Of a stretch of 64,000 bases of DNA, positions 30,966 through 40,026 are shown piece by piece (position 1 is the stretch's first letter; each line of letters begins with the position of its first letter). A program made the position numbers and the translations under genes. A model generated the notes under the pieces. The model ran no database searches. It was not told the origin of the DNA and saw nothing but the letters and a program-made list of their open reading frames with translations. Origin of the DNA: Pseudomonas sp. Tri1 (GTDB taxonomy: Bacteria > Pseudomonadota > Gammaproteobacteria > Pseudomonadales > Pseudomonadaceae); contig NZ_CP072913.1 in the NCBI RefSeq assembly GCF_017968885.1, forward strand, positions 1,100,001 through 1,164,000, read 5' to 3'.

Positions 30966-32003
30966 ATGTCGACTGCATCCTTTTCAATCTGGACCACCCG
31001 GGCCGCTTCGGCGACCCGGCGCGGTGGCTCGGTGGCGGTGACGCTGCTGGGGTTGCTGCTACTGACCTTTTTCATCGGTCGCGTCATGCCCCTGGACCCG
31101 GTGCTGGCCATCGTCGGCCCGGACGCCGACGCCTCGGCCTATGCCCAGGTGTACCAAGAACTGGGCCTGGATAAACCGTTGTGGACGCAGTTCGCGATCT
31201 ACCTCGGCGACCTGCTGCACGGTGATTTCGGCATGGCCTTGCTGACCGGCAATCCGGTCATCACCGACATCGCCCGGGTCTTCCCGGCCACTTTGGAACT
31301 GGCCACCCTGGCGATTCTGTTCGGTGTGCTGGCTGGCTTGCCGCTGGGTGTCTACGCCGCCACCCACCAGGGCCGCGCCGGGGACCATATTGCGCGACTG
31401 ATCACCCTGTTCGGTTATTCCACGCCGATTTTCTGGATCGGCATGATGGCTTTCCTGGTGTTCTACGCCTGGCTGGGTTGGGCCGGTGGCGTCGGGCGGA
31501 TCGGCCTGGCCTATGACGGGCTGATCCCGAAACACACCGGGCTGTTGTTGATCGACACGGCCTGGTCCGGCGACTGGGAGGCCTTTCGCAGTGCGTTGCG
31601 CCACATCCTGCTGCCGGCGGTGATCCTCAGTTTCAACTCGGTGGCCTACATCAGCCGCATGACCCGCAGCTTCATGCTCGAGCAACTGTCCCAGGAGTAC
31701 ATCATCACCGCCCGGGTCAAGGGTTTGTCCCAGCGGCGCATTGTCTGGGGCCACGCCTTCGGCAACATCCGCGTGCAGTTGTTGACCATCGTCGCGCTGG
31801 CCTACGGCGGTCTGCTGGAGGGCGCGGTGTTGATCGAAACGGTGTTTGCCTGGCCGGGCTTCGGCCAGTACCTGACCAGCAGTTTGCTGCTCGGTGACAT
31901 GAACGCGGTGATGGCTTGCGTGCTGCTGATCGGCCTCATCTTCGTGACGCTGAACCTGATCAGCGACGCGCTGTACAAGATCTTCGACCCGAGGACTCGC
32001 TAA
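30966..32003 (+). CDS. ABC transporter permease, DppB family
   Basis: The 345-aa permease has six helices. It contains GRVMPLDPVLAIVG near the N-terminus and the inner-membrane (EAA) motif YIITARVKGLSQRRIVWGHA. AGGAAAG before ATG 30966 sets the start. The stop codon overlaps the next start (TAATG), so the two permeases are coupled. Confidence 0.93.
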   Translation: MSTASFSIWTTRAASATRRGGSVAVTLLGLLLLTFFIGRVMPLDPVLAIVGPDADASAYAQVYQELGLDKPLWTQFAIYLGDLLHGDFGMALLTGNPVITDIARVFPATLELATLAILFGVLAGLPLGVYAATHQGRAGDHIARLITLFGYSTPIFWIGMMAFLVFYAWLGWAGGVGRIGLAYDGLIPKHTGLLLIDTAWSGDWEAFRSALRHILLPAVILSFNSVAYISRMTRSFMLEQLSQEYIITARVKGLSQRRIVWGHAFGNIRVQLLTIVALAYGGLLEGAVLIETVFAWPGFGQYLTSSLLLGDMNAVMACVLLIGLIFVTLNLISDALYKIFDPRTR

Positions 32004-32911
32004 TGAACCTGCCCCTGGCTTCCAGCGCACCCGGCGCCGCCGCGCTGCCCGCTTCCAGTACCGCAGCGATGGCCGCCAGCACCCTGCGCCTGCTGCGTTT
32101 CCTGCTGCGCAACCCGATGACCTTCGCTGGCCTGGTCGTCGTCTCGACCCTGATGCTGGTCGCGGCTTTCGCGCCTTGGATCGCTGGCCACGATCCGCTG
32201 TTGCAGAACCTTGCCGGCGCGTTGCAGGCGCCGAGCAGCGCGCACTGGTTCGGCACTGACGAATACGGGCGCGATGTCTTCGCCCGGCTGGTGTATGGCT
32301 CGCGCATCACGCTGTACATCGTCTTGCTGGTGACGGTGATTGTCGGTCCTATCGGCCTGTTGGTCGGCACGGTGTCCGGCTACTTCGGCGGTTGGGTCGA
32401 CAGCCTGTTCATGCGCATCACCGACATCTTCATCTCGTTCCCCAGCCTGGTCCTGGCGTTGGCGTTCATCGCCGCCCTCGGCCCGGGCCTGGAGCATGCG
32501 GTGATCGCCATTGCACTGACTGCCTGGCCACCGATTGCCCGGCTCGCCCGCGCCGAAACCCTGCCGCTGCGCAACGCTGACTTTGTCGTCGCGGTGCAGC
32601 TTCAGGGCGCGTCGAGTACCCGGGTCATTCTGCGCCACATCATTCCGATGTGCCTGTCGTCGGTGATCATCCGCCTGACCATGAACATGGCGAGCATCAT
32701 CCTCACCGCTGCCGCCCTGGGCTTCCTCGGCCTCGGCGCCCAGGCACCGCTGCCGGAGTGGGGCGCGATGATCTCCACCGGGCGGCGCTACATGCTCGAA
32801 AGCTGGTGGCTGGTGGCGGCGCCCGGTGCAGCGATCATGCTGGTCAGCCTGGCCTTCAACCTGTTGGGCGACGGCTTGCGCGACGTCCTCGACCCGCGCA
32901 GCCAATCCTGA
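32003..32911 (+). CDS. ABC transporter permease, DppC family
   Basis: The 302-aa partner permease has the DppC marker HWFGTDEYGRDVFARLVYGSR and the EAA loop DFVVAVQLQGASSTRVILRHI. A somewhat long N-terminal tail (about 38 residues, Ala/Ser-rich) precedes helix 1. Coupled to dppB by the TAATG overlap. Confidence 0.93.
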   Translation: MNLPLASSAPGAAALPASSTAAMAASTLRLLRFLLRNPMTFAGLVVVSTLMLVAAFAPWIAGHDPLLQNLAGALQAPSSAHWFGTDEYGRDVFARLVYGSRITLYIVLLVTVIVGPIGLLVGTVSGYFGGWVDSLFMRITDIFISFPSLVLALAFIAALGPGLEHAVIAIALTAWPPIARLARAETLPLRNADFVVAVQLQGASSTRVILRHIIPMCLSSVIIRLTMNMASIILTAAALGFLGLGAQAPLPEWGAMISTGRRYMLESWWLVAAPGAAIMLVSLAFNLLGDGLRDVLDPRSQS

Positions 32912-32922
32912 GGAGCAGCCCC

Positions 32923-33762
32923 GTGACTGAGATAAAACTTGCCGTACAGGACTTGTGTGTGGAATTCCGCAACGCCGGCAAAACTTCCCTGGCCGTGCGT
33001 GATGTGTCGTTCACCCTGGGCCGGGAAAAACTCGCCATTGTCGGTGAATCCGGCTCGGGCAAATCCACCGTGGGTCGCAGCCTTTTGCGTCTGCATCCTC
33101 CGACGGCGCGGGTCACCGCCAAGACGTTGCGCTTCGCCGATATCGACCTGTTGGCTGCCAGCGAAAAGCAGATCCAGGCGATTCGCGGCGCGCGCATGTC
33201 GATGATCATGCAAGACCCCAAGTACTCGCTGAACCCGGTGGTGCGGGTCGGTGAACAAATCGCCGAGGCCTATCTGGCCCATCACAAGGTGCCCCATCGC
33301 GAAGCCCGCGAACGCGCCTTGGACATGCTCGCCAAGGTGCACATTCGCGACCCCCGGCGGGTTTATGACCTGTACCCCCACGAAGTCTCGGGTGGCATGG
33401 GCCAGCGGATCATGATCGCCATGATGGTGATCACCGATCCCCAGGTGATCATCGCCGATGAACCGACCTCGGCCCTGGACGTGTCGGTGCGCCGTCAGGT
33501 GCTCAATGTGCTGGAGGAATTGGTCAGCGAGCGCGACTTGGGGCTGATTTTCATCAGCCACGATTTGAACCTGGTGCGGCATTTCTGTGACCGCGTGCTG
33601 GTGATGTACGCCGGCCGCGTGGTCGAGTCGATTGCCGCCGCCGACCTGGATAACGCCACCCATCCCTACACCCAAGGCCTATTGGCCGCATTGCCGAGCC
33701 TGGACCATCCGCGCGCCACGCTGCCGGTGTTGCAGCGTGACCCACAGTGGTTGAATGCTTGA
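32923..33762 (+). CDS. ABC transporter ATP-binding protein, DppD family
   Basis: The 279-aa ATPase starts at GTG 32923, 7 nt after AGGAG that overlaps the dppC stop. Walker A is GESGSGKST, the signature is VSGGMGQR (Gly-Met in place of the common Gln at the fifth place), and Walker B is VIIADEPTSALD. The C-terminal extension is cut short relative to full-length DppD, which usually has a longer oligopeptide tail with cysteines for an Fe-S cluster; here that tail is absent. Confidence 0.92.
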   Translation: MTEIKLAVQDLCVEFRNAGKTSLAVRDVSFTLGREKLAIVGESGSGKSTVGRSLLRLHPPTARVTAKTLRFADIDLLAASEKQIQAIRGARMSMIMQDPKYSLNPVVRVGEQIAEAYLAHHKVPHREARERALDMLAKVHIRDPRRVYDLYPHEVSGGMGQRIMIAMMVITDPQVIIADEPTSALDVSVRRQVLNVLEELVSERDLGLIFISHDLNLVRHFCDRVLVMYAGRVVESIAAADLDNATHPYTQGLLAALPSLDHPRATLPVLQRDPQWLNA

Positions 33763-33772
33763 GGAGCCTGTC

Positions 33773-34540
33773 ATGAGCATGATTGAAATCGCCGGCCTGA
33801 ACCTCAGTTTTGGCACCGGCGCGGCACTGAACGCGGTACTGCACGACGTCGATTTGAGCGTGGCCGAAGGCGAGGCATTCGGCCTGGTGGGGGAGTCCGG
33901 TTCGGGCAAGACCACCGTGTTGCGCTGCCTGGCCGGGCAGTACCAGCATTGGAGCGGACAACTTCAGGTCGCCGGCCAAGCCGTGACCCGCAACTTGCCG
34001 CTGAACCACTACCGCACCGTGCAGATGGTGTTCCAGGACCCGTATGCCTCGTTGCATCCGCGCTACACCGTCGATGCCGCGTTGCAGGAGCCGCTGCGCA
34101 TCCACGGCATCGACGGGCGTACCCAGAAGGTCAGCGAGATTCTGCGCAAGGTCGGCTTGAACGACAGCTTCCGCTTCCGTTACCCCCATCAGTTATCCGG
34201 TGGCCAGCGTCAGCGTGTGGCGATTGCCCGTGCGCTGATCCTGCGTCCCCGGGTGCTGCTGCTGGATGAGCCGACCTCGGCACTGGATGTCTCGGTGCAG
34301 GCGGAAATCCTCAATCTGCTGGCCGACTTGCGCCGCCAGGAAGGGCTGACCTACCTGATGGTCACCCATGACCTGGCGGTGGTGGCGCATTTGTGTGATC
34401 GGCTGGCGGTAATGCAGCAGGGCAGGGTGGTGGAAACGCTCGACAGTCATCTCCTGACGAGCGATGGCGCCACCCATGGGTACACCCGTTTGCTGGTGCA
34501 GGCCAGTCGGGACATACAGCGAATACCTATTGCTGTCTGA
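33773..34540 (+). CDS. ABC transporter ATP-binding protein, DppF family
   Basis: The 255-aa second ATPase has Walker A GESGSGKTT, signature LSGGQRQR and Walker B VLLLDEPTSALD. GAGGAG lies before ATG 33773. It also lacks the long C-terminal tail of DppF. With dppD it forms the heterodimeric motor of the importer. Confidence 0.92.
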   Translation: MSMIEIAGLNLSFGTGAALNAVLHDVDLSVAEGEAFGLVGESGSGKTTVLRCLAGQYQHWSGQLQVAGQAVTRNLPLNHYRTVQMVFQDPYASLHPRYTVDAALQEPLRIHGIDGRTQKVSEILRKVGLNDSFRFRYPHQLSGGQRQRVAIARALILRPRVLLLDEPTSALDVSVQAEILNLLADLRRQEGLTYLMVTHDLAVVAHLCDRLAVMQQGRVVETLDSHLLTSDGATHGYTRLLVQASRDIQRIPIAV

Positions 34541-34669
34541 AGTGATGAGTTTGTTGCACTTGTTTTAACCCGAAGAAGACGTTGAACCGCAGGTTTCAAT
34601 GCCGCGCACGCGCTCGCCTGTGATTTGGCGTTCAACCCAACTAATCATTCAACTAACAAGAATAAAAAC

Positions 34670-35392
34670 ATGAAAAAGACACTCGTCGTTCTGTCCCTCG
34701 CTTCCTTGTTCACTTCAGTCGTTGCTGTGGCCGATACCGGCTATATCAACGTACGCCATCAGTATGCGGAACAAACCCGCATGCACGCCGACCGCGCCAA
34801 GTTCGGCATGCGGCTGGACAATGGCGTGGGGCTGGAAGGTGAACTCAAATACAAGACCGCCGGTGATCGCGAAGACGTCGCCTTCGACAACACCGTCGGC
34901 AGCGGCCATGAATTTACCGTCAACTACCAGCACAAGATTGATGACCGCTGGACGCTGACGCCCTCGTTCGCCATGGAGAGCGACGAAGAGTCGACCACCT
35001 ACAAACTGGGCATGCGCCTGGGCTACAAGATCACCAAGGAGCTGAGTATCGCCGGTCGCTACCGTTACGACTCATCCAAGCTCGACCGCGACCAGGTCGA
35101 TCATGATGTACCGGACAACGGCCAGGATGACCAGAAGATCAATCGCTACGACGTGTACGTCAACTACGCCAACCAGGGGCCGTGGGCTTATGAATATCAA
35201 CTGACGTACTTCGATGCCGACTACATCCGTTATAACGGCGGCACCGACGACTATGAACAGAATGCCGTGGTCAAGTACAAGTGGGACAAGCGCTGGGCGC
35301 CGTTCTTCGAAGTGGGTGATATCAAGGTCAACTCGGTGGACGATGATCGCCAACTGCGTCTGCGGGTCGGCATTCAATACAACTTCTTCTAA
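34670..35392 (+). CDS. KdgM-family outer-membrane porin
   Basis: The 240-aa protein has a signal peptide (cleavage after AVAD, about residue 21). The mature part alternates polar and aromatic residues as a 12-strand barrel and ends with phenylalanine (VGIQYNFF), the usual outer-membrane sorting signal. It contains GYINVRHQYAEQTRMHADR and GLEGELKYKT, typical of the oligogalacturonate-specific porins of the KdgM family. It follows the importer genes and suggests that the locus takes up acidic oligosaccharides. Confidence 0.88.
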   Translation: MKKTLVVLSLASLFTSVVAVADTGYINVRHQYAEQTRMHADRAKFGMRLDNGVGLEGELKYKTAGDREDVAFDNTVGSGHEFTVNYQHKIDDRWTLTPSFAMESDEESTTYKLGMRLGYKITKELSIAGRYRYDSSKLDRDQVDHDVPDNGQDDQKINRYDVYVNYANQGPWAYEYQLTYFDADYIRYNGGTDDYEQNAVVKYKWDKRWAPFFEVGDIKVNSVDDDRQLRLRVGIQYNFF

Positions 35393-35439
35393 GTTGCGGG
35401 AGCACGGGTCGACGCTGAGTCTGTGAACACCGGGATCAA

Positions 35440-35535
35440 AACTGTGGGAGCGAGCTTGCTCGCGATGGCGTCGGATCGGCAGACATCGATGTTGAATGTA
35501 CCGCCGTCATCGCGAGCAAGCTCGCTCCCACAGGG
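35440..35535. repeat. REPIN, GTGGGAGCGAGC type
   Basis: Inward pair CTGTGGGAGCGAGCTTGCTC and its inverted copy ending CTCGCTCCCACAGG, between the porin gene and the converging regulator. Confidence 0.88.
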
Positions 35536-35544
35536 GGGCGGAGG

Positions 35545-36288
35545 TCATTCGTTGTAAAAAGCCTGCCGCTGCTGCGTTTCACACAGGCGCATGCGGCTAT
35601 TGCTCAAGTGCAGGTACATGGCCGCCCGCGCTGCATCGACATTGCCACTGGCGATAGCGTCGAAGATCTGCTGATGTTCGGCGTTGATCCCTTGCAAGTA
35701 AGCGCTGCGATCACTTTGTCCGGAGTAGGCGGAGTTCATGCGCGTACGTGGGATCAGCTTGGTGCCCAGGTGCTTCATGATGTCGATCAGGTAGTAGTTA
35801 CCAGCGGCCTTGGCGATTTTCAGATGGAACTGGAAATCGGCGTTGATGGTGGTGCCGGATTTTTCCGGACCTTGCAGCAACGCCTCCAGCGCCTGGGCCA
35901 GTTCGGCCAGGGCTTCAGGTGTGGCGCGTTCGGCAGCCATGCCGGCGGCCTGGACTTCCAGGCTCAGGCGAAACTCCAGCAGGTTGAGTACATCCGACAA
36001 CGTCGCAATCGTCGCCGGCCCCAGGGTGAAACCCTCCGGTGCCGGCATGTCCAGGACAAAGGTGCCGACGCCATGCCGCGTCTCCACCAGCCCCGCCGCC
36101 TGCAAGCGCGACAGCGCCTCACGCACCACCGAACGACTGACGCCTTCGGCTTCCATGATGTGCACTTCGGTGGGGAGCTTTTCGCCGCGTTTGAGAACAC
36201 CTTCACGCATGCGCTGGGCAAAGCGGTCGACCAGTGTTTCGGCGAGGCGGCGCGGCTTGTTCAGTGGAGATAACGCTTGATCCGTCAT
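35545..36288 (-). CDS. FadR-type GntR regulator
   Basis: The 247-aa regulator has an N-terminal winged helix (about 15-85, with LPTEVHIMEAEGVSRSVVREALSRL) and a C-terminal FCD ligand domain (about 105-235) with the metal-binding pattern D.F.H and later histidines. It resembles the regulator on the opposite strand at 36386 and those that control hexuronate or aldarate genes. It probably responds to an intermediate of the neighbouring sugar-acid pathway. Confidence 0.92.
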   Translation of the reverse strand: MTDQALSPLNKPRRLAETLVDRFAQRMREGVLKRGEKLPTEVHIMEAEGVSRSVVREALSRLQAAGLVETRHGVGTFVLDMPAPEGFTLGPATIATLSDVLNLLEFRLSLEVQAAGMAAERATPEALAELAQALEALLQGPEKSGTTINADFQFHLKIAKAAGNYYLIDIMKHLGTKLIPRTRMNSAYSGQSDRSAYLQGINAEHQQIFDAIASGNVDAARAAMYLHLSNSRMRLCETQQRQAFYNE

Positions 36289-36313
36289 CGGCTTGCTCTT
36301 GGGTGATCAGCGG

Positions 36314-36354
36314 GCATTATAGTGCGTTTCGCCGCAAGGTCGCGGCTATAATGC
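36314..36354. promoter_or_regulatory. Back-to-back promoters within an inverted repeat
   Basis: GCATTATAG (36314-36322) and CTATAATGC (36346-36354) are exact complements, so each strand carries a TATAAT -10 box pointing away from the other. The two GntR genes start on either side. The overlap means that transcription of one can interfere with the other, and a single operator could control both. Confidence 0.7.
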
Positions 36355-36385
36355 CGCGATCGTCTGGCTTTAATGGATAGGTGCA

Positions 36386-37099
36386 ATGGACCGTGTCACA
36401 ACCGATCGACGCCTGAGCATGACCCAGCAACTGGTGGTCGACCTGACGCAGCAGATACTGGCCGGCGAACTGCCCGCAGGCAGCAAACTGCCTACCGAAC
36501 AGGTCATCATCAAGGAACGCGGCGTCAGTCGGACGGTGGTTCGCGAAGCCATGTCTCGGCTCCAGGCCGAAGGCTTGGTGGAGACGCGCCACGGCATCGG
36601 CACCTTTGTGGTCGACACCGCTCGCCCGGGGGATTTCCAGGGCAGTAAGCATGTTAAGGGCGGCGCGTACGACGCTCTAGCGGTGATCGAACTGCGCCTG
36701 AGCCTGGAAGTGGAAGCGGCCGGCATTGCCGCGCAACGTTCCACGCCGGAACAGTTGCAGGCAATGCGCGAAGCGCTCGATGCGGCCAATGCTCTGGAGG
36801 CGGCCGATGACGAAAGCGCCCGGGTGGATTTCGAATTTCATTTGCTGATTGCCCAGTGCACCGGCAACAGCTTCTTTATCGATGCCATGGCCCATGTTGG
36901 CAGTGCGCTGATCGCGGTTATCCAACAGGCCGGACCAGCTGTCACGGTTGAAAATCGAGCGTTGGTGGCTCGCGAGCGTGAGCAGATCTATGCAGCACTG
37001 GCGCGGCGTGATGCGGAAGCGGCGCGGGCGTCGATGCGGTTGCATTTGATCAATATGCTGCAGCGGGTTCGGGGTGTGATTGAGTTGACGGCGCAATAA
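36386..37099 (+). CDS. FadR-type GntR regulator, divergent paralogue
   Basis: The 237-aa protein has a winged helix with LPTEQVIIKERGVSRTVVREAMSRL, nearly the same recognition helix as the product of 35545-36288, and an FCD domain (about 95-225). The shared DNA-binding segment suggests that both can bind the same operators, such as that at 28033. The ligand domains differ more, so the two may sense different compounds. Confidence 0.92.
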   Translation: MDRVTTDRRLSMTQQLVVDLTQQILAGELPAGSKLPTEQVIIKERGVSRTVVREAMSRLQAEGLVETRHGIGTFVVDTARPGDFQGSKHVKGGAYDALAVIELRLSLEVEAAGIAAQRSTPEQLQAMREALDAANALEAADDESARVDFEFHLLIAQCTGNSFFIDAMAHVGSALIAVIQQAGPAVTVENRALVAREREQIYAALARRDAEAARASMRLHLINMLQRVRGVIELTAQ

Positions 37100-37124
37100 C
37101 CTCCACAGAACTTGTGCCGGCCAC

Positions 37125-37205
37125 AGCCCCCTGTGGGAGCGAGCTTGCTCGCGATGACGGCGGCACATTCAACATCTCCATTTCAGGCAGACTGCTTTCG
37201 CGAGC
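37125..37205. repeat. REPIN with one decayed arm
   Basis: CTGTGGGAGCGAGCTTGCTC is intact; the partner is reduced to GACTGCTTTCGCGAGCCGAC. Confidence 0.75.
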
Positions 37206-37350
37206 CGACTCCAGTGGAGCGTGCCTGGGTTCCCCTTGGCTAAAGTTCACCAACAGTAAGTCGATAGTGTCTTTCTGGATGAGTGCATTGATTGAGGCAT
37301 CAATCAGCGTCTCTCGTTATCGTTTAATTGGGAATGGATAAGGATAGGTA

Positions 37351-38511
37351 ATGGAGCAGGAAGTTGGTACCAAGGACGAGAAACACAAGCGCGTTTCGTT
37401 CCAACAGGATATCTATGCCGCGCTGAAACTGATGGCCGAGCACTGGGGCCTGATAGGCAGTCTGGGTGCGTTAATCAGTGCGGTGGTCAGTTTTGCAATC
37501 CTGATGACGTATGCGAAGGCGATCGATCGAATCGACCTTTTGCCATTGGTGTTCGATAAGAAACTATCTGCGCTGCTTCCGTGGATGGGCGTGGTTGCCT
37601 TTGTCCTGTTTCTTTACATGGTGGTGATGTGTGTCACCACCTTGTTCTACGCGTTAGCCGTGTCCTTTTTCAACCAGACACCGAACCTCAGGCCAGCGGT
37701 TGCCCGATGGTTTTTCTGGGCGGCGGTCGTGGGCTCGTTGATTATTGTGGCCTTCGCGTTCCAGGCACCTCTGGTCGACCATTGGATTGTCGCCTTGGTC
37801 ATCCTTTCAGGCATGAGTGCGGTCTTGGGCTTATCGTTGAAATCAAAAAAAATCCGAATGGCCTTGAAGTTGGTGTCCCTCTTTAACAACCTCAAAGGCC
37901 TTGGGGTTTGGTGGCATCAGGCAGGTGTTTTGTTTTTTGCCTACTTTATTTTGATGGTCGCCGTTTTCGCCGCCGTGTACCCGATGTTGATATTGCTGAA
38001 GTCGTATACGGGTAAAGACACTCCGGAAGCCATCACCACGCTGATGGTCATTTCCATGGTGGCGGTGGTCTTGTTGTTCTTGCCGGCCTTGATCTTCTTT
38101 GTGAGTAAAAAACATATTGTCGCCCGAGGGCTGTTGTCGTTCGGATCGGCATTGCTAGTGACCTTGGTAGTTGTCGCCATCTATCCAGGCGCGAGTTCTA
38201 CCGTAGTGTTCAAGGCGGCGGGGATGATGGGGGTGCGCGAGACGACTCCACTCAAATATCGGTTGTTGAAGAATTTTGAGGTCAAAGACTTTGATGCGGC
38301 GAGCTGGGGAACGGTGGACGTGAGCCGGGACCTCCCGGTTGTAGAAGCCTTTCCACTCTTCTCGCTTGGGGATGTTCTGCTGCTGTGCCCCAGTGGCTTG
38401 AGCGGTACGCGCCTGGGCCAGTGGCCGGAGCATTCACATGTCTGCATCGTCACGCAACGCAGTGATGTGGTGATATTGCCCGGCGCGACAGTTGTGCCCG
38501 AGCAAACGTAG
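37351..38511 (+). CDS. Uncharacterised polytopic membrane protein
   Basis: The 386-aa protein has about eight predicted membrane helices in residues 35-285 and a C-terminal soluble part of about 100 residues. The N-terminus is charged and cytoplasmic. I recognise no family. Base composition is lower in GC than in the adjacent regulators. It is bracketed by REPINs on both sides, so it may have been acquired as a single gene. Confidence 0.8.
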   Translation: MEQEVGTKDEKHKRVSFQQDIYAALKLMAEHWGLIGSLGALISAVVSFAILMTYAKAIDRIDLLPLVFDKKLSALLPWMGVVAFVLFLYMVVMCVTTLFYALAVSFFNQTPNLRPAVARWFFWAAVVGSLIIVAFAFQAPLVDHWIVALVILSGMSAVLGLSLKSKKIRMALKLVSLFNNLKGLGVWWHQAGVLFFAYFILMVAVFAAVYPMLILLKSYTGKDTPEAITTLMVISMVAVVLLFLPALIFFVSKKHIVARGLLSFGSALLVTLVVVAIYPGASSTVVFKAAGMMGVRETTPLKYRLLKNFEVKDFDAASWGTVDVSRDLPVVEAFPLFSLGDVLLLCPSGLSGTRLGQWPEHSHVCIVTQRSDVVILPGATVVPEQT

Positions 38512-38529
38512 CAATGGGTTAGACAGCCA

Positions 38530-38630
38530 CAGCCCCCTGTGGGAGCGAGCCTGCTCGCGATGGCGGTGGCACATCCAGCATCACCGTCCCCAGACAGACC
38601 GCTATCGCGAGCAAGCTCGCTCCCACAGTT
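38530..38630. repeat. REPIN, GTGGGAGCGAGC type
   Basis: Inward pair with the inner spacer CATCCAGCATCACCGTCCCC, closely related to the tandem units near 27625-27842. Confidence 0.88.
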
Positions 38631-38684
38631 TTTGATCGCAGGGTTTACAGGTTTTGTGCCCTGCAGTTCCCGCCAGGTTAAAGC

Positions 38685-39101
38685 TCAGGGCTCCAGCGCG
38701 GGTCCCTTCAGCTCGATCTGATTACCATCCGGGTCGAAGCAGTAGATCGACCAACCTTTACCCTCCGCGCCATAGCGCATCTGCGCTTTCTCAACACTCA
38801 GGCCGGCGGAGGCCAGATGAGCGAGGAGGGCCTGTTCGTCAAACGGCTCGATACGCAGGCAGAGGTGGTCGACGTTGTGCCCTTGCTTGCCAGCCGCCGG
38901 CCCACCCTCGCGACCCAGCGGCCCGTCGACAGCCACCAGATCGATCATCGAAACACCGGTGCTGAGGTGGATCATTCCAAGATCGTCCCGGCGCTTCTTG
39001 AGCTCGCAACCGAGCACGGACGTATAGAAAGCGAGGCTGCGCTCGATGTCTTTTACGCGCAGGACGATGTGGTCGATGCGTTGGATCGTGAAGTTCTGCA
39101 T
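38685..39101 (-). CDS. VOC-family (glyoxalase/dioxygenase-fold) protein
   Basis: The 138-aa protein has the paired beta-alpha-beta-beta-beta modules: IDHIVLRVKDIERSLAFYTSVLG at the start and HLCLRIEPFDEQALLAHL, with YCFDPDGNQIEL at the end. Metal ligands are probably H11, H/E in the second module and the Glu in QIEL. Related proteins include glyoxalases and fosfomycin-resistance-like enzymes; substrate cannot be told. AGGAGG lies before the ATG. Confidence 0.9.
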   Translation of the reverse strand: MQNFTIQRIDHIVLRVKDIERSLAFYTSVLGCELKKRRDDLGMIHLSTGVSMIDLVAVDGPLGREGGPAAGKQGHNVDHLCLRIEPFDEQALLAHLASAGLSVEKAQMRYGAEGKGWSIYCFDPDGNQIELKGPALEP

Positions 39102-39199
39102 GCAGGCCTCCTGTGTTCACTAGTGGCAGGGCCAAGGGGGGACTTCACCATAGTGGACAACGCTGATTGACGGTGGATCCGGACGGCTGCGCTACATTT

Positions 39200-39931
39200 C
39201 TAGGCTAAAGGCGCGACAGTCACGTCCGCCTGGCCGCTGTCGATCAAAGCCGCACGCACGAAACCGTCCGCTTTCTTTCGCTCGATGAAATCCCTGACGT
39301 AGGCCGCGCCGGCTTCATGGGCCCTTGGAACCGCCATGGCTTGCCTGATGGAAGTGAAAGCACCGGTGAGCACCCGGTATGCCGGGTTGTTGGCCGCCAC
39401 TTTCTCCAGCGGCTGCCTCACACCGGCTGCCGCATCCAGGGATTTTTCGATGTACAGGTCTACCGCAGCCGCAGAGGTCGCAGCCCGTTCGAGTTGCGCA
39501 TATTCCAATGTGCGAGAAAGAAAAAGGTCATACGCGGCGCCTTTGCCAACGGCGAGTCTTAGTCCTGGCTGGTCAAGATCCTGGACGTTCTGATAGCGCG
39601 AATCAGCGGCCACCAAATAAGTCCCTTCGATAAGGACGTAAGGTTCGCTGAACGCAATCTGCTCTTCGCGCACGGGCTCAATGGCCAGGAACGCGACGTC
39701 CCACACGTCCTCCTCCAGCGCCGCAAACACTTTGCCGGCGGCATCAAAAGTGACCATCTCCAATGGTGCACCCAGCTCCTGGGCCAATGCCTTGGCCAAC
39801 GCTACCGACACCCCTTGGGCAGAGCCGTCCAGACCCTGTTGAGCCAACACGGGATTGCCGAAATTGATCGCGGCACGCAGCACTCCTTTTGGGGACAGAT
39901 CTTCAAGCACTGCACGGTCGAGAGACGTCAT
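39200..39931 (-). CDS. Binding-protein-fold enzyme or sensor without signal peptide
   Basis: The 243-aa protein has the two-lobed fold of family-3 solute-binding proteins (GVLRAAINFGNPVLAQ, then DVAFLAIEPVREEQIAFSEPYV). It begins MTSLDRAVLEDLSPKGVLR, with no signal peptide, so it should be cytoplasmic. An upstream ATG (39970) adds 13 residues that still do not form a signal. No ABC transporter genes are adjacent. Cyclohexadienyl dehydratase-like enzymes and orphan sensors share this fold. Confidence 0.82.
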   Translation of the reverse strand: MTSLDRAVLEDLSPKGVLRAAINFGNPVLAQQGLDGSAQGVSVALAKALAQELGAPLEMVTFDAAGKVFAALEEDVWDVAFLAIEPVREEQIAFSEPYVLIEGTYLVAADSRYQNVQDLDQPGLRLAVGKGAAYDLFLSRTLEYAQLERAATSAAAVDLYIEKSLDAAAGVRQPLEKVAANNPAYRVLTGAFTSIRQAMAVPRAHEAGAAYVRDFIERKKADGFVRAALIDSGQADVTVAPLA

Positions 39932-40026
39932 CCTTTTTGCTCCGGGTAGGGGGTTATTGGTTTTTATCAACTGGGCAAGGTGTGGAAACGACCCGCCGAT
40001 TTTTTCATCCAGCTGCGACTAGCCTT

